DNA of 64,000 bases from Marsupella aquatica (Eukaryota; Marchantiophyta). The position numbers and the translations under genes were made by a program. The DNA is taken from assembly GCA_973895155.1 (NCBI GenBank), contig OZ316895.1, positions 15,314,001-15,378,000 of the forward strand, read 5' to 3'. The notes beneath the pieces were generated by a model. It was given only the letters and a program-made list of their open reading frames with translations, was not told the DNA's origin and did not search any database. Positions 36,696 through 49,150 of the stretch are shown one piece after another; the first letter of the stretch is position 1; the number at the start of each line of letters is the position of its first letter.

Positions 36696-37315
36696 CACTC
36701 AGATGAACGCCCAGAGGTTAGGACGTGATTTTAAGTCGAGCGGTCCCCTCCGAATGTGGCTGCAAAGATCTCACATTTTGTACACAAATGGAAATTTTGG
36801 AACAGACCAAATTGAACTATAGAGATACAACCAAGAGATGTAAAAATCTTGGGATTCATTTTGGTACCCAAGTTGTTAACCTGTTTCTGGCAATTGAACT
36901 TGAAGATAACCAAAATATGTAACAATGTTCTTGGCAAGCAGTTAGAGATCAGTGTTCAAGAGGGAAACCTGTTTTTCTTTTGGTTCTGCTGACCTGCTTT
37001 GCCACCGTAGATCCAGATTGAGCTGAGCAAGGTTCACGAGTGTATGAACAATCCTCTTAATACGTGACGGCTGAGGTGTTCCAAGTTCAGATTCCCTATA
37101 ATCAAAGCATTGCCTGCCTTGTATGATTAAAGGTGGGGTGTAGCTCCAAATGTGGTCGAGTTGACAGCTGCTAGCCGTTGGGTCGATCCTTCATGCTCCT
37201 GGACAATTCAGAAAGAGCGGCACATGCGTATGACCATTCTTGGCATCCGGGGGATTTCGTACATCAAGATTGCAGGCAGGCAATGCTGTTCCAACACTTC
37301 GAAGACTAGCTGCTG

Positions 37316-40263
37316 TCAACCTTGAGAACAAAATGACCTCATAAGTTTTACAGGAATCCGACTGGATTCATCGGTTGCCACCGTTCGGCAAGTCAGGTAG
37401 TCTGACCTCAGACTGCGACCAAAGAGTGATCGGAAATAGCTCAATCTCTTCAAACCCTCTTTAGAACCTTTGGATGCCAACTGTACTTCTTTTCCAGATA
37501 GGCTCGAGACACTGCGGGTCACCCGTCTTCTGGACCGAACCGGTATAGTAGTGGAAGTGTCCGCTGTACTGGAAGATGAGTATTGTCTTTCTAAAGTGGG
37601 CCGATCGTCGAAGTCATTGACCGAAACTCGGTCCATGGAAAGAATTCCCTGATCCAGTCGCTGCTCTTTGATAATCCTCAACAGTTTTGCTGCCTTGTCT
37701 TGAATTTTTGGGTTGGATCCAATGAGTGCCATTTCCACTAGAGAAGGCAGAATTCCTTGTGCAAACACGGCCTCTCTACGTACAGCCATCTTCGCAGAAA
37801 GGGCCAGTAGGATGATCACCGTCTGCTCCTTGCAAGTCTGCGAAAATGTGCCTCGCTTGAGAATTTGGAGAAGCACAGAGCAAGACTGCTCTTCGGCTGT
37901 GATCGTCTCTTTCCCTTCCCTGTCGTGAAAGAGATGGCTCAATAAGATCACAGCTTTCTCTGCAACTTCTTTTGCATCCCTCAAGATCACTTTGTAGAGT
38001 GGGCTGATGACTCCCGCTTGCGCTATGATTGCACGGTTGCCTTTGAATATAGACAGATTTAAGAGAGCTCGCACAGCATCGCTCCGGCCTTGTGTGGTTC
38101 CATTGGTGAGAATGTCAGACAAGTAGATGATGGCCCCCGAAGCTCCAATTCCAGGCTTCAGCTGATCTGAGGCAGCCAAGCTCAAGATGACAGTCGTGGC
38201 ACTCTCACGAACGGATGTAGTCGACTCGGGTCTCATCAAACGAACCAGAATTGGGATACACCCACAATCTGCCATTTGCTGCTTATTCCTGAGTACAATA
38301 CATATCAATCAAGTTGACAATCATCAGAGTTCATTTTGAATACTTACAACTTTGCTCGGACGTCAAATTTCATTCATGTAATACTACTCAAACTCAAACT
38401 TTTGACTAGTTTCAGGCCGTGAACTCTGTCTGTATATGTAAATATTCTCAGGCTAATCTCAGGCCCTCACTTTAGCTAATCTGATTAATTTCTTGAGCGA
38501 CTCCACAGGAAACGTCCTGGAGCAAGAAAATAATAATTGACTGTTCTCCCCTATTTTGTTTTGTAAAACCTATGATCAGAATCAAACACAGGAAACTAAG
38601 AACAAGAGATGACAGGAGAGACTCTTTCAAAAACGCCATGTAAAATTTATTCCCTGGAAACGTTTTATCAAGTTGTTTACAAATGAGATTTCTAAGCTCA
38701 GCGTGTACACTAGTTGAGGACGAAACCAAACAGAAACACCAATCATCTTGGAGTGCGATTCGTCAATTTACGTTAACAATATTTCTCCACATGGATCTAT
38801 TTTTCTACTATATGAAGGGAAATGTTAAATCCACTCCAAAATTTTGACTAAATTCACCCCCAATAACTTAAATCACCCCATCTCATTACATACGCCAAAA
38901 TCTGCACATCGATGAGCCTGCTACATCAATGGCTAAGATTGTTTTGGGTTGGATTTTTTCCGTAACTAAACGAATCCGAGAGCGATTGCGAACTGAATTG
39001 TGAATCAAGTAGAAGGATCACAGCACTAAGCTGCCAATTAGCAAAATCACCTACAAATGATCAATGAATGAAGTCAAATATATGCTACATCAGATCAAGT
39101 ATTACGTAGCTTCGAATGTTTTCCAATTTTATTTGATCTCATTTGAGCTTAGTAATTGCTCTATACACAGGATGAGGCACACGCAGATATATACAGGAAA
39201 TATTGAGGCGAGGACCTCTCAGCGAGATCTGGATTGCCAGCCCATTTGAGATCAACATTCATCATCGTTACACACAAAACTAAACTAAAAAAAGAGTTAC
39301 ATGTGCCAGAAGGAAATGAACTTTCCAGGATTTACTGGCACGAGGGTCAAATTTGCGAATGCAATCGAAGTACAGACTCACCTGACTGAGCCGATAGCTA
39401 AGTTGAGGAGAGCTACGGTTGCCATGTAGCAAATGCCCATGTCTTCCTCTTGCAGAAGGTTTACCAGCGGAGGGATCGCCCCTGCTCTCCATAGATCCTC
39501 TCTCGCTTGTGGACTGTTCCGGGTAGCTTCTCGGATTGCCGTTGCAGCTAGTAGTCTTATAGTGCCTCGTGGATCCCTCAGTCGCTTCACAACACAATCA
39601 TACTCGTCTGTCGTGGACGACCTTGTCGTGAGAACTCTGGAGTTATCCTCAATGCCCAGGCGCTTCCCTCTCGCTAGCAGATCTGCCATCACCAGAAGCT
39701 TTAGTACCACTGAGTAGCCCATCGTCAAACTTTGCTGCTTCGTGTTGACCTCGAAGACATTAATCACTCAGGAAATACAACTCCTGCTAGGACATAACTT
39801 TTGGACCCAGGCTAGAAGACAGAAAGTCATGAAAAACTCTAGTCAAAAGACGACTTGCTGTTTGACGAGTGGACGACCTGCGGCACAGCAGCAAGGCATG
39901 CGAAAAATCACGAAAACTTTTAAGTGATCCAGGTCAAAGACGTCTTGCATGTTTGGAGGAACGTCCCGGGGCGAAGCAGCAAGGCACGCAAAAGATCTGG
40001 ATAGCCTTCTCATGGAGCCAACTAGGATCCATGCTGCATTTATGCATACCCTCCATGATACTCTGACGATTTCTGAGGGCAATGGGCGATAACCTCGTCT
40101 CGGACGTTATCAATAGGTACTCAACCTTGAGCCAGAGTTTTTCCCTGGACTTCGACTCACGGGCACTGCGTGGCATTGAAGGAGCAGATTTGGAGTGAGG
40201 AAGCTGGGCTTCTGAGCTCTTAGGAGAAGGAGATTTCTTTTGCTTCGGGTGCACCTGCCCCAT
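37316..40263 (-). CDS. Armadillo-repeat protein (ARM domain as in plant U-box proteins, but no U-box)
   Basis: Three minus-strand exons: 40050-40263, 39382-39766 and 37316-38288, joined in phase 1 and phase 2, encode 523 residues. Residues 1-45 are Lys/Ser/Pro-rich with no transmembrane segment. From about 120 to 405 the protein is made of alpha-helical ARM units with landmarks LRDPRGTIRLLAATAIREAT, WRAGAIPPLVNLLQ, ALLNLAIGSVRNK, GCIPILVRLM, ALLNLSIFKGNRAII and AGVISPLYKVI. The C-terminal 100 residues are Ser/Thr/Arg-rich and low in order. The ARM spacing is that of plant PUB-ARM proteins, yet no U-box precedes it, so it is more likely a scaffold or partner protein than an E3 ligase. Intron 2 is 1.1 kb. 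The start ATG is supported by a good donor (gtatgc) in frame. Confidence 0.85.
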
Positions 40264-42487
40264 GGCCTCGTTACCAATCAGGAACCAAGCACCAACAACA
40301 CCGAGAACTCACATCGATTGATTCAGGACATCCAAACTGTCACGGAGTATGGATCTAGTGCCAACGACAGCAGATCCAGAATAGAATCACCTCCAGTGAG
40401 GCAATCCGTTGCGTTCATCTCATGGGAATGAGGGTGCCAATGTACACTCTCGGAAATTCCCCGCTGAAGCGAGCGCAATTCCGAGATAAAGGTTCCCTGC
40501 ACTCCAATTAGTCGCAGGAAATCCTTATGCGCCTACAGTAACTAATTTACGGATATCGGCTCTGCATGTCGGCGTTACGCAATGCCAACGGCGTGAGTCG
40601 TTGCGTACAGTACAAAAGCGGGCCATAGTCGCGACGCGACATGGAAGGTGTCTCATCTGTTGTCGGTGGCTACTCCAGCTCCCTGGAAATCTTCCGAGCA
40701 GAACGCTGAGAACACCCGGGAGTAAACAGGGAATTGATTGAGTGTGGGGCAGCCAGCTGAGGACGGAGCACTTGACTACAGTGCTAGACTGTTATCAATT
40801 GGGCCGACAGCCAGAGAACAGACTCTTGCTGCTGGCGACATTGTTCCAGAAGAAAGCCACAGTAGGTCTTGAGACCGACTGCCTCCCATAACTTACACTC
40901 CTAGCAACCGCGAAGGCCACAGCGATGAGCTTCCCGCAGTCAATCGCGCAACAATGGTCTTCAATCAAGTTTTTCTTGACAACCGTCAAGCGAGTGGGAG
41001 AGTGACTGATTGGATCCGAGGGGATCCTTCCCAGGTGGAGAGATCCTTCCGAGGTAGAGATCGAAAGTACTTTCTCCTGCTGGGTTTCCTCCCCGCACGG
41101 TGGTTCCTTTTTTCTATGAACTGTTCGTCTTTATGTTTCTAATTAAACTTGGGTTTTCAAAGCGAAAACTAAAACACCAGTACTCTCTCCGCCAGGTTTC
41201 ACGGAACACAGAAAGTCGTGGTCATCCCTGCCCTGCCCGCTGGGCGTGGCGTGGCTTCCAACGACAGCATCACGGGCCCAGAGCCAACTGAACCACTGCT
41301 TAGACGCCCACAGCGGCACAGCCTGTCGACTCTCGAAGGCTTCGTTGGAAAGAAGGGTCTCTGTAGTCTGTAGCTGCAAAAGCTACTTACCTCTGTGGCT
41401 CCCTAGCATCTGCGAAGGCGTGGCACCGTAACTGACAGTTTTCTCTCGTCTCGATACTGTTGTTTCAGATCATGTCGCAAAGACTGGAAAAAAACATGGC
41501 AGTCGTCGCCGGGCAGTGGCCGGAATAGAATACTATCACTAAAGTGCTGAGCTAGCACCGGGCACATTAAAAAACTCGTGAAATATTCCAGATGCTTTCC
41601 TACGAATACTCGATGAGTCGATGAGCTGATTCATCGGTTGGAGGAATCACGGTCATTCATGGCTGCTTTGTAAGGTAGTGCCCACGCATGCGGCCCATTT
41701 CACGTTTGCAGCATTTGTATCTGACACTCGAAAGAAAACTCCTTCTCAATTGATGATTCTCACATGGGACTTGTCTGGAGATCGTCGTGAGGCCAGTGAT
41801 TGCTACTGTCTCTCTAGTCATGGGAAAAGGGCAACGCAGCAGCACAGCCTTCCATACTGCTTCGGGATTGTCCCTCGCGGTAAGTGTCCGAGCAAGGCAG
41901 GATAAAAATAAGTGGCTTTGATCTCTAAAAAGCTGCTGCATTAGTCAGCAACGTCTCCCTCGCGAAAATCTTCGCACGTACGGTCACCCCCTAAATGTGA
42001 AATTGAGTATTTCCTGGTAAAAGTTTGGAAAGTCTTAACTAGGCATTGATATTAAGCATAGCTGACTACCACCATACTGTCCCACATTCGCACCACCATG
42101 CAGCTTTCTCTTTCTGGCCTCGAAAAAACCAATTGAAATTCGCCAAGCAGGTTTCTCGTGCTGATCGGATCCCTCACTCAGCCAGGACTTGAACTCTCAG
42201 CCGTCAGCAAGATTGTGACAAATTCAGTAATTACACGAAAGGGTCACAGGGCTCAAATATCTTCCAGGACTAATACGGTACCGTGATCGCACAAGACAGG
42301 AAGGAGGATGCTCCTGCTGGCCCCATCAATCAGCTTACTAAGTAAAGCATGTAGACTCTGGGCCCTCTCGCTGCGGCAGACGGTGTACGGGGAAGGGTCA
42401 ATTTTTTCCCTATCGAACTTTCACCGAGAGAAATTTGTGAGAGAGAGAGGAGTGTGAGGTGAAAAACCAACGACCGGCAATGAAACG

Positions 42488-43246
42488 CTACATGTACATA
42501 CCTACAATAGATGCGCCCTCTCCAGGCCGTTGGAGCGGGTATCTACACGACTGGCTCGACTCGCATCCGGGTCCAATCGCTGAAGCATTTGGGCCATTGC
42601 GAGCCTGGCCGTTGCGGAGGCTAGCTACGACACCGAGATCGGTGTCACATCTGTCCACAAGGCGCATTCGGAAGCTCAAGCTCGTTTCCGGAGCTGAATC
42701 CTTGCTTCTGGGAGCAACAGCGACGCTCTCTGCAGCCGCAGCAGAAATGCTCTCAACGTACCCCACCACCTTTGCGGACGAACGATCCCCCTCCTGCTGA
42801 CACTTCGTACTATTTTCTCGGCGAAGATCACTCCGAGACCGCGAGAGAACGTCCTGTACAATGCCAGCCAGCCCTTTGACCCGGTGCTTGGCGGGCTTCT
42901 TTTCTGTGACCTTTCCGTCTCCTGCTGTAGTGCAGCAATCATCGAATGAGGGAGGACTGGTAGGGGCCTGCAAATGATGCTGCAGCTGCAGCAGCTTCTG
43001 TTTGCTTCCACAGCTCTGGCACGGAAAATTTTCATGCTTCATAGGTGCCTCAACTGGTGAACTTTTGGGTGCATTTTGCTTCAAGATGAAAAGAGTCCAA
43101 CCTTTCCGGGAAGAGGCCTTCGATGAAGCCTTTTTCTGGTGTTCCTGTGGAGTACCAGCACCACCTTTGGCGGGGGCTTCGGGGGCAGTCTTCCTGCTGC
43201 TCTTGGGAATGGTGGTGCTGCCATTCGGAACGACGGCCAGCCCCAT
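42488..43246 (-). CDS. Hypothetical intronless protein, 252 residues
   Basis: A single open frame on the minus strand begins at an ATG (43246) three codons after the frame opens past a stop and runs to TAG at 42488. The product is hydrophilic, Lys/Ser/Pro-rich at the N-terminus, with one CxxC (FPCQSCGSKQ, about residues 76-85), a basic helix-like segment KHRVKGLAGIVQDVLSRSRS, and a C-terminus rich in Arg and Cys. No domain is recognised. It lies 2.2 kb upstream of the ARM gene on the same strand and is preceded by a GC-richer, GA/CT-rich region resembling a long plant 5' leader. Length, composition and lack of low-complexity bias favour a real gene; no homology supports it, and an upstream exon is possible. 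Confidence 0.42.
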   Translation of the reverse strand: MGLAVVPNGSTTIPKSSRKTAPEAPAKGGAGTPQEHQKKASSKASSRKGWTLFILKQNAPKSSPVEAPMKHENFPCQSCGSKQKLLQLQHHLQAPTSPPSFDDCCTTAGDGKVTEKKPAKHRVKGLAGIVQDVLSRSRSDLRRENSTKCQQEGDRSSAKVVGYVESISAAAAESVAVAPRSKDSAPETSLSFRMRLVDRCDTDLGVVASLRNGQARNGPNASAIGPGCESSQSCRYPLQRPGEGASIVGMYM

Positions 43247-43373
43247 CTCCACAACCCCAAGCTTTCAGTGCACTGAAATTTGAGAAGGTTACTATTATCT
43301 TCCTCCTCTAATGGCAGCCCTACTCTCACTAAGACGTTGCTTCCAGAGATGCCTGCCCATCAACGGAAGTAGT

Positions 43374-43408
43374 CGTTGCTGCTGCTGCTGCTGCTGTTGC
43401 AGCAGCAA
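43374..43408. repeat. (CTG)n run forming a perfect short hairpin
   Basis: gttgctgctgctgctg followed by gttgcagcagcaac makes a self-complementary stem. It lies upstream of the hypothetical minus-strand gene and could sit in its 5' leader. Confidence 0.75.
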
Positions 43409-43599
43409 CTCCACCAGCCGTGAATCTAATCTGACTGCCAGGCTACAATATAGTGATCGTATCTGCCCGGCCACAATCATGCCGCAAATCCCGAAACTGA
43501 AGTTATTACTACTTCATACCAGTTCCCGAACCACCGAGCTGAGAGTTCCAATTCCCAATCCTCGATAAAACCTCCAGGTCTCGCTTCAAATCCTAAATC

Positions 43600-45500
43600 A
43601 CTTCTTGAACCTTTCCACCAATGAGCAAATCTGTGGTGCTAGCTTCTTCAATCCGTCTAGAGTTCTCCTCAGCTACGTCGATGTTGAAAGGTCCATCAAC
43701 AATCATACATGCCGCCGGTCGCTCCCTCTACACCCCCCTCTCCTTCCTTCCCCGTGAGTCCTCCTTCCTCATCCGTCGTCGACTGCCAATGCTGTTCTCA
43801 TCGGACACAACTATAAAGTCTTTCTCGTAGTTTCCCTCCCTCTCGCTATCTCCGGCGGAGATACACAATCCTGATCCAAACGAAATGGGCACAAGACGAA
43901 TGGGCAAATTTCCACTTGCTGTCTAGATCCTCTATCCTCCTCCTACTTCAAATGGAGGGCTACCGTCCTCCCCTCCGCTGTGTCGCAAAATGCTCCAGGC
44001 CAGGCGCGCAATCTAATCTCGTACGTTCCTCCTCTCGCGCGCTGTGTATCTGTCTCTGTCTGTCTGTCTGTCCTCTATCTAGTTCGGCTTACCATACGTA
44101 CGTCCGCACGCACAGATGTTGTACAGTACCTCCCTTGAAGCTTTCATTACGATTGCGTCGACCAGTTGACACTCTCAGCGCTGTCCGTGTCAAGCTGGAG
44201 CAGCTCGCTGCCTCCCTCCCCCCACTCGCCCCGACTGGTCTCTATCGCCCGACAAACCTGCTCACTCACACTTCGGAACAACCTTTTATTTTATTTAAAT
44301 TACGACATCGCTTGCTTGATCGAGGATGATGGCAGGCATATCAAGAGACGTCACAGAAGCAGCACACCTGCAAAAATCAATCCGACTCTAGTTTGCCTAC
44401 AGTACCTTTTCTCGCTCACTAAACTGAGTCACTTCTTCTGACTGCTGCGGGTGTTCTAGTGCTCTGCCTGTTGTTGTTTCTTGTTCAACGAATACCAACT
44501 CGTCAGGCTCCATACGAGGTGGCCGGGCGTTTGAGAGAACTTACTGCTCCTAATGGACAGACCACACTCACGGCAACAATGTCAGGCTCGGATGATCGTG
44601 CATGTTTGTGATATCTTCAGCAGCTCTGAAAGAAGAAAGTTGAACAAATTGCGAATAATCCCGCGCCATCGTGTCACCCGCTCGCTCACCGCCACGCACC
44701 AGGACAGACGCCGTGACAGCTTTTTCTGCCCTCTCTTTCTCTCTCTCCCAAACTCTCAACTCACATCCAACTTTTTATTGTCCCGAACCTGTTAATCTCC
44801 TTCCATCCATCAGTGCATAATTACAGCCTCATACCACGTGCCTACCATTCCATAGTGCGATCAATAATTCGAGCCGGTTCGAGCATCGCAGCGCAGCGAG
44901 CTTCACGACGATCCCTTCCCTTCCCTTCCCTCCCATTCCCGTCCAGACATCAGACCGACTTCACAATCACAATCATCACATGATGGTTGCTGCATCTGCT
45001 GGCCTGCCCTGGCCGCTGATACATTCAGCTCTCACTGCTCCTCTTGCAGCAAAAATCCAGTAATGTACAACAATTAGACCACCGGTCCTGCAATTCAACA
45101 GCAGCAACTGCTCCAGAATTGGCTGCCGAGTGCCGACATTGCAGATCACCGCAGATCACCGCAGAGGTTGCAGTACCGTAGTCCACCGCACTCCACTCCA
45201 CTCCACTCCACTGACGACCTCCCCGTCCACCATTAAAGCTCCTTCCGTCCTTTCCGTCCAAGCGTCCTCCCTCTCTTCCCCGTCCTCGATTGCAGCAGTC
45301 AAGCCATCTCACCTCATCTCATCTCATCTCATCTCATCTCATCTCACCAGTCCGCACCAGCCACCAGACCAGAAGCTCACCAGAGCTCACCAGAGCGGTG
45401 CTTTCATTTCATTCATCGCTCATCAGCGATGGCTGCCAATGTCACAGAATTGCAGGGACCCAGGGACAAAGAAAGACTGACTCTACTCTACTCTACTCTG
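43600..45500 (-). promoter_or_regulatory. Pyrimidine-rich, microsatellite-dense upstream region
   Basis: This 1.9-kb stretch is GC-richer than its surroundings and strongly CT-rich on the plus strand (GA-rich in the direction of the minus-strand gene). It contains several unrelated short arrays: tgtc at about 44062-44074, (cttcc)n at 44926-44945, (cactc)n at 45189-45211, (catct)n at 45307-45343 and (tctac)n at 45481-45497. No conserved ORF is visible. Most likely promoter and leader of the 42,488-43,246 gene, or of an unseen gene. Confidence 0.35.
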
Positions 45501-46727
45501 CGTTTCACGAGAACAGCAGTCGTAGTGTTACAAAATATGTACAGTGCGAAACTGCACTCCGTGGTTAAGTGCACACTGACATGTGATTCCCTCATATTAC
45601 AGCAATTTCCTTTGTAAGTACACCAAAAAAAATGCAATTTACATAGAGCATAAGTCCTGGTGTATAAGTGTATTCTCTCAGGGGACAAGTTGATAATATT
45701 AGGTAGTTTAGGGGATAGGTTAATAAAAAGCTGTCTCCCTTGCGTGAAGCATTTTATTAACCTGTCCACCAAATTACTCAATATTGCTAAGATGTCCCAA
45801 AACAAACTTAATAATCAACATGTCCCCCATTTAATATTTGTATAAAACCCATATACATATTAATTTTAATACAAATTAGGGGATAAGTTAGTAAAAAATT
45901 GTTCTAAAATGTGGTTAAGTGCAGGTCAGCTAGGTGGACCCCTATGATATAGAGATTTCCTTCATACATGCATCAACAATGCAGGTTGCATAAGTGCAAG
46001 TGACACTGACTAAACTACGATTGCGTAAGTGCAAGTGTATAAATGCATTTATGAATTACTGCATTGCATACATATAAAGAGCATTTATTGTAATGTACTA
46101 TAGGGGATTACGTAGAGTATTTCATGCTCTTAACCAGTTGAATCCTCCCAATATTAAGGGCTTCAAGCATGAGGAGTCATGTGTGTGTGGCCCTAAAACA
46201 CGTGTACGTGCATAAGCATTTCCCAGACACGTATTGCAACCATGCATATATCGAAAAATGCACAAATCATATCCCATATATGTATGACATATTGCATACT
46301 GCGGATAAGTTTAGACTTGGGGACTTGCCAATTTTGGGTGAACTTTAGTTCAGTTGAAGTTCCAAACTTACTGTCGGCAACTGTATTGTAGAAAATGGCC
46401 CTAGTGCTTATTTGAAATCATATTGTTCACTATCTTGTCATAGCCTTATTGTTCAACCTATTGGGATTCGACCAAATGTGAGCATTTTCTCATAATCTTG
46501 TCCTAGAATCTGTAAGGGGGTAATCTTATCCAGAATAAAACTATGCACAAAAATGTATATCTGGGTAGAGATTTTAGTCCTAAACCCTAAAACTTTGTTA
46601 TTACCAGGACAAAATCACTATGGGTTATCAAAATACTTATCTCATAAGAATGATATTTCCAAAAAAAGCAATAAATCATAACACTTTGATTATGGATAAC
46701 TTTGACACGTCCTAGTAGGAAGCTATA

Positions 46728-46914
46728 ATAATAGGGCATCTCAAACTTCGCCTTGCTGCTTCTGGTTGCGATCAGAGACAGAATCCCGGGATAGAAGTGA
46801 CTGGGCACCAAAATCAGTGTCCGCACCCCGCACAATGCTGAACCATGACCGAAATTGCTAGTTAGGGACCTCGTTTTAATTTTCGCAACTCTAAGGATTG
46901 AGACGCCCTAATAG
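46728..46914. mobile_element. Possible MITE bounded by tattagggcRtctc ends
   Basis: A terminal motif aatagggcatctcaaa at 46731 recurs inverted (gagacgccctaata) at 46899-46912, bounding about 185 bp with no ORF. The same motif appears singly at about 18970 and in both units of the duplication at 47967-48148, so it behaves like the end of a small repeated element. Only the outer 14-16 bp pair. Confidence 0.4.
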
Positions 46915-46915
46915 G

Positions 46916-47215
46916 ACGGGCTGATGAAGGACGGGACGGGACGGGACGGGCCTTAATAGGGGGTCGGCGGTGCGAAGAAGAACACGAACATCCACCGTCT
47001 ACCGGTCCCGTCCCTCCCGCTAAGGGCCATCGTCGTCTACGAGTCCGTGATCGAGGGCAGTCTGCAACGGCCCACCGTCAGTCCGAGAGCTCGACGGGTG
47101 GGATTGGCTCATTGATTACGGCAGGGCACGCATGCACGCACCCCCGCCTTCGATCCTCGGACTTGCCGTCGGACCGGTCAGATCCGCCGAGAGACCCGCT
47201 GATGAATATGCCCTA
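46916..47215. repeat. GC-rich island starting with a (gacgg)n run
   Basis: A gacgg pentamer repeats four times, followed by about 250 bp of markedly GC-rich sequence in an otherwise AT-rich desert. No ORF with recognisable product. It may be an unmethylated promoter remnant or an inserted fragment. Confidence 0.5.
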
Positions 47216-47828
47216 GTAGCGAGTGGACCATGCCAGTATGGGGTTTGGTGGCCTGTAATTATGTCCAGAGCTACCGTAGAGGAGACAGTCAGCTTTTCGA
47301 TTGCTTTTTGCTCGATAACATTGTACCCGGAAATCTTTCTGGCGTCTCTGCGATTCTGCCTTGTACTCCCCCTTTTTTGGATTCTGAATTTTCAAATTTT
47401 ATGATTGTGTTTGGTTTTTTAAAAAACTTCTGCCGTTGTCCTAAGGAAGAGAGACTACCTCGCCCAATGCCAGAGGGAAACAGACTGAAAACTCCGCTTT
47501 ACATCAAGATACGCTAAGTGTTATTAATTTAAAAACAATATACACTGAAAAGTCAGTGTTTATATCAAGATATTTGGAACATTCTGAACATTTACATGCA
47601 AGAATATTTTGTGAGTCAAAGTCCCAAATTCTAATAATTGTTTATTTGTCTTGAGAACCCTGGATGGCTAGGGTACCTAGGGTACTATAATGCTGGTAGT
47701 AGAATCCTATCTACCCATTGCAAAGCAATCCTGCCCAACTGAATTCTCGTATGCTTCCAAACCTACCCATGTCCAACGTCCTAGCCAAGGATTGAAGCGT
47801 GTAAATGACCACTTCCGTAGTCCTCACC

Positions 47829-47857
47829 TTGCCTCCCCTCCCCTCCCCTCCCCTCCA
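47829..47857. repeat. (cctcc)n microsatellite
   Basis: About five copies of the cctcc/cccct pentamer. The remaining sequence 47,215-47,960 is AT-rich with no supported gene. Confidence 0.85.
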
Positions 47858-47966
47858 AATGAAATGCTATGCTTCACAACTGAGAGGTTCTGCAGACACT
47901 CCTTTTAATTTTTTCCAACCCTGCCCATGTCCAAGATCTTAGCCAAGGACTGGCTTAAATTAGAAG

Positions 47967-48148
47967 ATGTATAAATAGGGTGTCTCAAAGTTTAGTAGTG
48001 CCTTTATGGGTTACAGACACAATCTTATGTATAGGATAGTGTCATGATTAGAGAGCATGTATAAATAGGGTGTCTCAAAGTTTAGTAGTGCCTTATGGGG
48101 AACAGACGCAATCTTTATGTATAGGATAGTGTCATGATTAGAGAGCAT
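47967..48148. repeat. 90-bp tandem duplication carrying the tagggtgtctcaaa motif
   Basis: Two nearly identical 90-bp units start atgtataaatagggtgtctc at 47967 and 48057. The motif matches the ends of the possible MITE at 46728-46914. From 48,150 to 49,090 I see no gene. Confidence 0.9.
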
Positions 48149-49092
48149 TTGAGATCTATCGCCCCCAAAAACGAGGCTGGTAGCCCAAGTTTGAGGCCTG
48201 ATAATGCCAATAAACTATGACATTAAATTCTGTAAAACTTGAGTGATTTTTTGGGAACAGACAAAAACAAGTAAACCTATAAAATCCATTCAAGGCCCAT
48301 GCAACAATTTGTTTCCATGCAATTGGTCTAAAGTATGAAAGAAGTTAAAATTAGAGATTAGAGATTCTATGTAGACGGATAGGAACTGGTTGGAGGGATA
48401 TAGTATATTTTCCTGATACAACCTTTTATATTGTCTTACGTAAAAAGAAAAATTTTTGGCTTTTACAGTACTGGATTTAAGGTATTATGGAAAATTATTG
48501 CCCTGGAAAAGACAAAGAGAAAACTCAAAAAAGTCATAAGGATGCTTCATGGGCTGGGCACCTCATAAATTTAAAAGCAAAACATCACCAAATGATGAGA
48601 ATAGTTAGGGTCAAATCTTATGACCAGAACCTGTTTGTCATATTGCTCAATGATTGAGATGTCCCAATAACCACTTTGTTAGTCCTCACCTCTCATCCCA
48701 ACGAGAGGTAGTGCTTCAAAATGGGAGGCTGCCAGTTGCGTGGCAGGCTTTTAGGCCAGGGTTTCCCCTTGGCTCAAAGGAAAAAACGGGGAGGCAGTGA
48801 AGATACTCCTTTTAACTTGTTGTCTCTATCCATTTTGAAGATTATATGGTGGATTGGAATCCTCCTCAGATTTGTGTAGACCCTATGTTTACAAGCACAC
48901 TAGTGAGCCACATATCCTTTGCAAAAACAATCAAATTCAGGGATTAAGGGGGAGAGTTTTGAACTTTCTGTCTAAGTGATATTTCCTCTCTAGTCCTGAA
49001 ACCTATATTCCAAGACCTTCCCTTCCTTGTGCTTGAGAATATGTTTCAATAATCAACTTTTGCCTTTGTGGTTGTGCCATTGTTTTGCCATA

Positions 49093-49150
49093 TCCCCTCA
49101 GGTGGTCAGGGGTGCTTGTGTATAGCAGGTCTGAGGTTCAATCCCAGAAA
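49093..49150 (+). repeat. tRNA-like sequence (SINE head candidate)
   Basis: ggtggtcaggggtgcttg is box-A-like and, after about 20 nt, gaggttcaatccc is a near-perfect box B. No acceptor stem pairs, so this is a Pol III-type relic and not a functional tRNA. Confidence 0.4.

Noticed and set aside
42160-42215. Minus-strand gagttcaagtcctggc resembling a tRNA T-arm
   Set aside because: Only the 3' half is tRNA-like; no D-arm or acceptor stem pairs.
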